Origin: Bacteroidales bacterium
GTDB taxonomy: Bacteria > Bacteroidota > Bacteroidia > Bacteroidales > JAADGE01
Reading direction: 5' to 3'
DNA length: 39,396 nt
Assembly: GCA_029934705.1 (NCBI GenBank)
Contig: JAOZLS010000004.1
Location: forward strand, 1 to 39,396
The notes under the pieces are model-generated. The model was given only the letters and a program-made list of their open reading frames with translations. It was not told the DNA's origin and searched no databases. Made by a program: the position numbers and the translations under genes. This document shows, one piece after another, positions 34,076 through 39,396 of the stretch (position 1 is its first letter; each line of letters begins with the position of its first letter).

Positions 34076-35062
34076 CTATAAAGTTCTAGAAATTAGTAAA
34101 TCTATAGAATTTAAAAGCAGTAAAACAGGGATTATTTCGAGAGTGCAAAAGTACAAAAATAAATACAATATATTGATATTATGTTGCATATTTATTTTTG
34201 CAAGTCTTAATGTTCTTATTATCAGAGTTAAGGATGCACTTATAAGACCAATAATTATTGCAATTTTTGGAAAATCGGAATATGCTATTAATAATAATAT
34301 TGGGATAAAGGCAATTCCTATCGCTTGGTTAAATAATTTTAAATTAAAATTATATTCTTTGGACAATTGTATCTTTAAAAATATTATACCTAATATTTTG
34401 TTCAAGAATAATTGTAAGTTGTTTAATATTAATAAAATAAATAATATAACTGCTGTCGTTGGTAAAATAGAACTAATAGGTAGTATTTTATAAATCATAA
34501 GCGAAGCTATAATAAATATTGATGAACTTATATAGTAATTTAGTGATAGAAATATGTTTATTTTTTTTGGATTTTTTGAATGCTCACGAAAATAATTATT
34601 GGAGCTACGATAACTTATTACTGATAATAGAATTGTCTTTATATGATTTTTATAAAGGCTTTTGGAAAAAATTAAAATTATGATTCCTAAAAGAAATGTT
34701 CCTAAAAGAAAATATGATAAGTTAGTATTTTCGTTTACTTCAACCCTATTATTTTCAACAGGTATCTCTTGAATATAATCCCGTGCTGATATTTCATGTT
34801 CTAAAAATTCAGCTTTTTTTAATGCTTTTGTATAGATATATGATGTAGTATCTGTGTCTGCTTTATTGCTGATAGTGAGTTCCTTATTTGTTTTTTGAGA
34901 AACGTAATGCGAATAGCTTAGCTGGTTTTGTAATAAACCATCGTTCGTGTTTTTGTAACTACTTGAATATATATACGAAGTACTATCTACGTTATTATTA
35001 AGATTATCTGGCTGATATGTTTTTTGTTTTATTTTCAAGACTAAGTATATTATTTGCGACAA
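34076..35062 (-). CDS. DUF4271 membrane protein
   Basis: The protein has up to 328 residues. A polar Ser/Tyr/Asn-rich N-terminal part (1-115) precedes several hydrophobic segments from about 118 to the end. The last of them, YLFLYFCTLEIIPVLLL, is the recognisable DUF4271 block. The start used is TTG at 35062; the frame is closed by a TGA three codons upstream, and no ATG is available near it, so the true start is uncertain. The next gene downstream is hemD, about 37 bases away, a common partner of this family. The function is unknown. The 181 bases to the divergent acyl-CoA dehydrogenase gene must hold both promoters. Confidence 0.75.
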   Translation of the reverse strand: MSQIIYLVLKIKQKTYQPDNLNNNVDSTSYIYSSSYKNTNDGLLQNQLSYSHYVSQKTNKELTISNKADTDTTSYIYTKALKKAEFLEHEISARDYIQEIPVENNRVEVNENTNLSYFLLGTFLLGIIILIFSKSLYKNHIKTILLSVISYRSSNNYFREHSKNPKKINIFLSLNYYISSSIFIIASLMIYKILPISSILPTTAVILFILLILNNLQLFLNKILGIIFLKIQLSKEYNFNLKLFNQAIGIAFIPILLLIAYSDFPKIAIIIGLISASLTLIIRTLRLAKINMQHNINILYLFLYFCTLEIIPVLLLLNSIDLLISRTL

Positions 35063-35243
35063 AAATATTCATTTTTATTATACTTTGTAAATAAAAATTG
35101 ATTTCTTTCAAATCTTTTATTTCTTTTACCTCCAAAATTTCATTTTAGGAACAACTTTTGATAAATTAATTCTAGTCTTTTTAACTAAGGATTGAAAATT
35201 TAGTAACTTACTTAATATTCATTCCTAAATACTTTTTATTTTA

Positions 35244-36422
35244 ATGAAAAATATAGAAAATGGATTTATTGATTATTTTAATATCGATGAATTATTAACT
35301 GAAGAACACCTACTTATAAGGAAGTCGGTTCGAGATTGGGTAAATATAAATGTTTTACCAGATATTGATAAATATAACCATGAACACGAATCGCCTGTAC
35401 ATTTAATTAAAAAATTAGGAGATATAGGAGCTTTAGGTCCGTTTATTTCTGAAAAATATGGTGCTCCTGGTATGGATTATATTTCTTATGGACTTATTAT
35501 GCAAGAACTTGAAAGAGGTGATACAGCTATTCGCTCTACAGCTTCGGTTCAAAGTTCTTTAGTAATGTACCCTATACAAGCGTTTGGTAGCGAAACTCAA
35601 AAACAAAAATTCTTGCCCAAATTAGCTAAAGGCGAAATAGTTGGGGCATTTGGATTAACAGAGCCGAATCATGGATCAGACCCAGGTTCTATGGAAACCA
35701 AGTTTGTTGATAAAGGCGACCATTATTTATTAAATGGTGCTAAAATGTGGATTACAAATTCACCAATTGCCGATATTGCTATTGTTTGGGCAAAAAATGA
35801 AGAAGGTGTTGTTAAAGGTTTAATTGTTGAAAAAGGTTTAGAAGGTTTTACAGCTCCTGAAACTAAAAATAAATGGTCGTTACGTGCTTCAATTACAGGA
35901 GAATTGGTTTTTGATAACGTAAAAGTTCCAAAAGAAAATTTATTACCCAATGTTAAAGGACTTAAAGGTCCTATGATGTGTTTAAATTCTGCTCGTTATG
36001 GTATTGCGTGGGGAGCTTTAGGAGCAGCAGCTGATTGTTTGCAAACTGCAGTGAAATATTCAATGGAACGAAAACAATTTAATGTTCCTATTGCATCTTT
36101 TCAATTAACACAGAAAAAAATTGCAGAAATGCTTACTGAGCTAACCTCTGCACAGCTTATGGCTTGGCGACTTGGTAAATTAATGAATGACAATAAGGCT
36201 ACTCCTTCGCAAATATCAATGGCAAAAAGAAATAATGTTTTTATGGCGTTGAAAATAGCTAGGGAATCAAGGCAGATACTCGGGGCAATGGGTATTTCTG
36301 GCGATTATCCCATAATGCGACACATGATGAACTTAGAATCTGTAATTACTTACGAAGGAACTCACGATATACATTTGCTTATTACAGGCTTTGATGTTAC
36401 TGGTATTCCCGCTTTTAAGTAA
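35244..36422 (+). CDS. Acyl-CoA dehydrogenase, glutaryl-CoA dehydrogenase-like
   Basis: This 392-residue flavoprotein has the acyl-CoA dehydrogenase domains in order: helical N-terminus; middle beta domain with GAFGLTEPNHGSDPGSMET and WITNSPIADIAIVWAK; C-terminal helices with the FAD/CoA motifs. RSTASVQSSLVMYPIQAFGSETQKQKFLP (about 96-124) and the catalytic base E371 in YEGTHDIHLLITG are typical of glutaryl-CoA dehydrogenase, which also decarboxylates to crotonyl-CoA. The exact substrate cannot be proven; no electron-transfer flavoprotein gene is nearby. It is followed by the S41 protease gene after 47 bases. Confidence 0.9.
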   Translation: MKNIENGFIDYFNIDELLTEEHLLIRKSVRDWVNINVLPDIDKYNHEHESPVHLIKKLGDIGALGPFISEKYGAPGMDYISYGLIMQELERGDTAIRSTASVQSSLVMYPIQAFGSETQKQKFLPKLAKGEIVGAFGLTEPNHGSDPGSMETKFVDKGDHYLLNGAKMWITNSPIADIAIVWAKNEEGVVKGLIVEKGLEGFTAPETKNKWSLRASITGELVFDNVKVPKENLLPNVKGLKGPMMCLNSARYGIAWGALGAAADCLQTAVKYSMERKQFNVPIASFQLTQKKIAEMLTELTSAQLMAWRLGKLMNDNKATPSQISMAKRNNVFMALKIARESRQILGAMGISGDYPIMRHMMNLESVITYEGTHDIHLLITGFDVTGIPAFK

Positions 36423-36469
36423 TAAATATTAAAGTAATTCAGTATAAAATTTCAATAAAAAAATATAAA

Positions 36470-38140
36470 ATGAATATTTTAAAAAACAAAAAAAAGTTTT
36501 TCTTTATTTCAGTACTAGCTATATCCATTAGCTTTTTCAGTTTTAAAGCTTTTGACGATGGAGACGATTTTAGTATTGCCAAAAATCTTGAAATTTACCA
36601 TTCGGTAATTAGAGATATTAGACTTTATTATGTTGATGAAGTTGATTTAAGCAATTTAATAAAAGAAAGTATTGATGAACTTTTAAAAAAGCTTGATCCT
36701 TATACTGTATATTATCCAGAATCGGATATTGAAAAATATACTTTTATGAGAACAGGTGCCTATGGTGGAATTGGAGCTTCTATTTCAAATAATGGCAAAA
36801 GCTTAATAGTATCTAATGTTTACAAAGATTCTCCTGCCTATAAAAGTGGCCTAAAAATTGGCGATGAAATTATGGCAATTGATGGAAAAAGGATTACTCA
36901 GCTTAATATTAAGGAGATAAGAAAAAATATAAAAGGTGAACCAGATAGTGAACTTAACTTTAGTATAAAAAGGTATGGTTTGGATAAAGAGCTTACTTTT
37001 AAGATTCTAAGAAAGAAAATACAAATTAAAAATATAACATATTCGTCAGTTTCCAATGATAATATCGCTTATATTAAAATTCGTTCTTTTAAGCAAAATA
37101 CAGCAAGCGAATTTCAAAAAGCTTATGTAAAGCTTAATGATAGTCTTCAGTTAAAAGGTTTGATTATTGATTTACGTGGAAACCCTGGAGGATTACTGAA
37201 TGAAGCAGTTAAAATAGTGAATTTATTTGTACCTAAAAACTCCGTTGTTGTTTCAACTAAAGGAAAAGTAAAATCATGGAATACTATTTTCAAAGCTAAA
37301 AATGATCCAATATCATTAGATATTCCTATAACAGTATTGGTAAGTAATTCATCAGCATCTGCTTCCGAAATTGTTGCGGGTGCATTTCAAGATATGGACA
37401 GAGCTGTTATTATTGGTCAAAAAACTTATGGGAAAGGCTTAGTTCAATCAACAAGAGATCTTGCTTATAATACTAAAATAAAGATTACAACTGCTAAATA
37501 TTATGTACCAAGTGGAAGATGTATTCAAATTGTTGATTACTCGCATAGAAATGCTGATGGAACAGTTAGTAGTATTCCTGACTCCTTAATTAAAAAATTC
37601 ACCACTAATAATGGTCGTACAGTGCTTGATGCTGGTGGAATTATACCTGATATAAAAACAACAAACAAACACAATACTCCTATTATTAAAAGTTTAATTC
37701 GAAATAGAATTATTTTTAATTTTTGCACTAAGTATTTTTATGAACATCCACAAATTAGCGAAGCCCACTTGTTTAAAATAGATGATAAGGTGTTCGAGAA
37801 TTTTGAAAATTTTGCTACAACTCAAGAATTTGATTATAGTTCCCAAACTTATCGTACTTTAAATAAGTTGTTGAAAACTGCTGAAAAAGAAAACTATAGT
37901 AAAGAAGAAATACTTAAAATAACTAAATTAAAAGATGATTTTGTTTTAAATAAAAAACAAGATATAAGAAAAAGTAAAGCTGAAATACAGTTATTATTAG
38001 AAAGAGAAATTGTTTTAAGATACTATTTATCAGCAGGCTTAGTAGATTTTGATATGAATAGAGATTCTGTTATTGGTGAAGCTAAGATTATTATAAATGC
38101 AAAGGATAAGTACAATAAAATATTAAATATTAATAATTAA
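36470..38140 (+). CDS. S41 family C-terminal processing protease
   Basis: This 556-residue protein has an N-terminal membrane/signal segment (about 11-27). An N-terminal helical part with KKLDPYTVYYPESDIEKY follows, then a PDZ domain (about 95-175: GGIGASISNNGKSLIVSNVYKDSPAYKSGLKIGDEI) and the S41 domain. The expected catalytic set is S297 in SSASASEIVAGAF with K322 and Q326 in YGKGLVQS; GLIIDLRGNPGGLL is the family core block. A 180-residue C-terminal extension is mostly helical, as is usual in Bacteroidota members. It should cut periplasmic proteins from the C-terminus. The ATG at 36470 gives the signal segment. Confidence 0.93.
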   Translation: MNILKNKKKFFFISVLAISISFFSFKAFDDGDDFSIAKNLEIYHSVIRDIRLYYVDEVDLSNLIKESIDELLKKLDPYTVYYPESDIEKYTFMRTGAYGGIGASISNNGKSLIVSNVYKDSPAYKSGLKIGDEIMAIDGKRITQLNIKEIRKNIKGEPDSELNFSIKRYGLDKELTFKILRKKIQIKNITYSSVSNDNIAYIKIRSFKQNTASEFQKAYVKLNDSLQLKGLIIDLRGNPGGLLNEAVKIVNLFVPKNSVVVSTKGKVKSWNTIFKAKNDPISLDIPITVLVSNSSASASEIVAGAFQDMDRAVIIGQKTYGKGLVQSTRDLAYNTKIKITTAKYYVPSGRCIQIVDYSHRNADGTVSSIPDSLIKKFTTNNGRTVLDAGGIIPDIKTTNKHNTPIIKSLIRNRIIFNFCTKYFYEHPQISEAHLFKIDDKVFENFENFATTQEFDYSSQTYRTLNKLLKTAEKENYSKEEILKITKLKDDFVLNKKQDIRKSKAEIQLLLEREIVLRYYLSAGLVDFDMNRDSVIGEAKIIINAKDKYNKILNINN

Positions 38141-38518
38141 ATTATTTTATTACTATTGACTACTTTCAGTTTTATAATTATATAATTTATTTGTAGTTAA
38201 TGTCTTAACCTACTTGTTTACTTTAATTAATAATTATTTATAACCGCTATTAACATTTCTCAAATTATTTTGTTGCGTAATATTGGTTATTTTTACACTT
38301 TATTTGATATTGTGTTTACTATTTGGTACAGTTGTTGTTTTATACTTTATAATTAATTTGATAATTACTATATACTTGTAAAGATGTCAATTAGTGTTGT
38401 CAAATCAAGTGTTCTTTAAAAATTTTTAATTATTTTTGCTTAAAGTATTAGTATAATTGAATTTTTTTTTCATAAATTTGCCCATGAATTTAAGTTTCAT
38501 TTAAAAGCCAATAAGATT
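38141..38518. other. Intergenic region without gene
   Basis: These 378 bases are AT-rich with many stops on both strands. I see no gene, RNA or strong hairpin, only the promoter box at 38473-38480 before the next gene. Confidence 0.6.
38473..38480 (+). promoter_or_regulatory. Putative -7 box
   Basis: TAAATTTG matches TAnnTTTG and is followed by GC, 38 bases before the TTG start at 38519. No TTG at the standard -33 spacing was found. Confidence 0.4.
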
Positions 38519-38905
38519 TTGAAATTTAGTAATTTAGTCATATTAATAATTTTTGTTAGTTTGTCTGCATTTAAGATAAATGATACTTTTGAAATGAATA
38601 ACCCTTCGGTGAAGATTATATCAGAAGAAATTGATGTAAAACAAGCAGGAGACATTATTGTTTTTTCGGTGAAACTCTGTTCTGCGGATAATCTTAAAAT
38701 ATTTTCGATTACACCAACAGTAAAAGGGCAAAATGAAGATTCAGAATTAAAATATATTTTTAACAGTAATACAAAGCATGCAACAATTAATTATTATTAT
38801 GTAGTACCAGAAAACTTTAAAGATAATGGAGAATTAGAATTCTCATTTTATTTGGAAGATTCTAGTAAAAAGGTAGTTGTAGAAAAAAAAATATTTATTG
38901 AATAA
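38519..38905 (+). CDS. Small exported protein of unknown function
   Basis: This 128-residue protein starts at TTG 38519 with a typical signal peptide (MKFSNLVILIIFVSLSAFKI, about 1-18). The rest is predicted beta-rich with alternating hydrophobic residues (IIVFSVKLCSADNLKIFSITPTV, ATINYYYVVPENFKDNGELEFSFYLEDSSKKVVVEKKIFIE), which suggests a small Ig-like or similar sandwich domain. I do not recognise the family. The only cysteine after the signal is isolated, so a lipoprotein is unlikely. A TAnnTTTG box lies 38 bases upstream, so it is probably its own transcription unit. Confidence 0.65.
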   Translation: MKFSNLVILIIFVSLSAFKINDTFEMNNPSVKIISEEIDVKQAGDIIVFSVKLCSADNLKIFSITPTVKGQNEDSELKYIFNSNTKHATINYYYVVPENFKDNGELEFSFYLEDSSKKVVVEKKIFIE

Positions 38906-38966
38906 AAGAAGTTTAATAAAATTTAATATTAGTAGAGCAATGTTTGGAAATTGTTAAAAAATAATA

Positions 38967-38974
38967 TATTTTTG
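38967..38974 (+). promoter_or_regulatory. Putative promoter of the SiaC-family gene
   Basis: TATTTTTG at 38967-38974 matches TAnnTTTG, with a TTG at 38944-38946 (20 bases upstream) as a possible -33 element. It lies 32 bases before the ATG at 39007 and is the most complete promoter of this type in the window. Confidence 0.5.
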
Positions 38975-39006
38975 TAAAACAAACTTGTCTCGATAAAATT
39001 ATAGAA

Positions 39007-39396
39007 ATGAATAAAGTTTATATTGATGGTTCACAGGATACACCCTCTATTATTTTAGATAAAGAGATAGAGAAACTAGAAATAAGTGGGAAATCTTTTC
39101 CTGCTGATGTAAGTGCTTTCTATAAGCCTGTTATAAGTTGGTTGGATGAATATAGTGAAAGTCCATTAAAAGAGACTGTTTTTGTATTGAAAATGGATTA
39201 TTTTAATACAGCATCATCAAAAGTTTTGTTAGATATACTATATAAACTCGAAGATTTATCAAATGAAGGTAACAATGTTAAAATTGTTTGGTATTATCCT
39301 GATGATGATGAAGATATGAAAGAAACTGGTGAAGAATATGACGAAATTGTTGATGTCAATTTTGAACTAATAGAATACGTCATTGAATATGACGAT
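39007..39396 (+). CDS. SiaC family regulatory phosphoprotein (DUF1987), open at window edge
   Basis: The ATG at 39007 opens a frame of 130 codons that runs past the last base without a stop, so the 3' end is missing, though the family is about this long. It begins MNKVYIDGSQDTPSIILD, followed by FPADVSAFYKPVISWLDEY and VFVLKMDYFNTASSKVLLDILYKLEDL, then KIVWYYPDDDEDMKETGEEY; all are DUF1987 blocks. In Pseudomonas SiaC a threonine at this site (T68) is phosphorylated by the kinase SiaB and dephosphorylated by the PP2C phosphatase SiaA; here T68 is present in FNTASS. The partner genes are not in the window and may follow. Confidence 0.88.
   Translation, partial: MNKVYIDGSQDTPSIILDKEIEKLEISGKSFPADVSAFYKPVISWLDEYSESPLKETVFVLKMDYFNTASSKVLLDILYKLEDLSNEGNNVKIVWYYPDDDEDMKETGEEYDEIVDVNFELIEYVIEYDD

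Noticed and set aside
34143-34493. 116-codon + strand frame
   Set aside because: It lies opposite the DUF4271 gene and is a low-complexity Ile/Asn product of AT-rich antisense sequence.

Overview
This is an AT-rich chromosomal window, very probably from a Bacteroidota (Bacteroidetes) bacterium. The lineage call rests on phylum-typical families (DUF5686 with an N-terminal carboxypeptidase-like domain, DUF4292, DUF4175, DUF4271, SiaC/DUF1987), on several TAnnTTTG promoter boxes, on the lack of clear Shine-Dalgarno sequences, and on the gene order nucleotidyltransferase - TPR lipoprotein - DUF4292 - EnvC-like. Several genes appear to start at TTG. I saw no rRNA, tRNA, CRISPR array, prophage or complete insertion sequence.

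Left part (1-12.9 kb). After a non-coding stretch with a C-rich hairpin come an outer-membrane DUF5686 protein and a small membrane protein on the + strand. A long minus-strand run follows. It holds a STAS-like/GHKL-ATPase switch pair, a MORN-repeat protein, a TMTC-like membrane TPR protein, a GNAT acetyltransferase, an SDR oxidoreductase, an ICMT-like membrane methyltransferase and hemW. A small vanZ-like gene on + is wedged between hemW and an Rrf2 regulator and overlaps both. The rrf2-rpiB gap carries a 132-bp MITE-like element with 17-bp terminal inverted repeats and an 8-bp target duplication.

Central part (13.4-27.4 kb). Ten tightly packed or overlapping + strand genes form one directon: nadA, a MORN-repeat protein, ruvB, a sugar-phosphate nucleotidyltransferase, a TPR lipoprotein, a DUF4292 lipoprotein, an EnvC-like amidase activator, a DUF4175 membrane coiled-coil protein, ybeY and mnmG. 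The themes are NAD synthesis, envelope and division, DNA repair, and rRNA/tRNA maturation. The 559-bp leader before nadA holds eight TTAACA/TGTTAA hexamers, some arranged as palindromes.

Right part (27.4-39.4 kb). Three parS-like sites (core GTTYCACGTGGAAC) lie in the gaps between mnmG, adenine deaminase and uvrC. Together with mnmG and rnpA they suggest that the window is close to the chromosomal replication origin. Then come a DUF389 membrane protein, the minus-strand cluster DUF4271-hemD-rnpA, a glutaryl-CoA-dehydrogenase-like enzyme, an S41 C-terminal protease, a small exported protein, and at the right edge a SiaC-family regulatory phosphoprotein that is open at the window end.

Most of the window is housekeeping. 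The less ordinary items are the parS cluster, the MITE, the STAS/ATPase pair, the overlapping hemW-vanZ-rrf2 block with an antisense terminator inside vanZ, and the palindrome-rich nadA leader.
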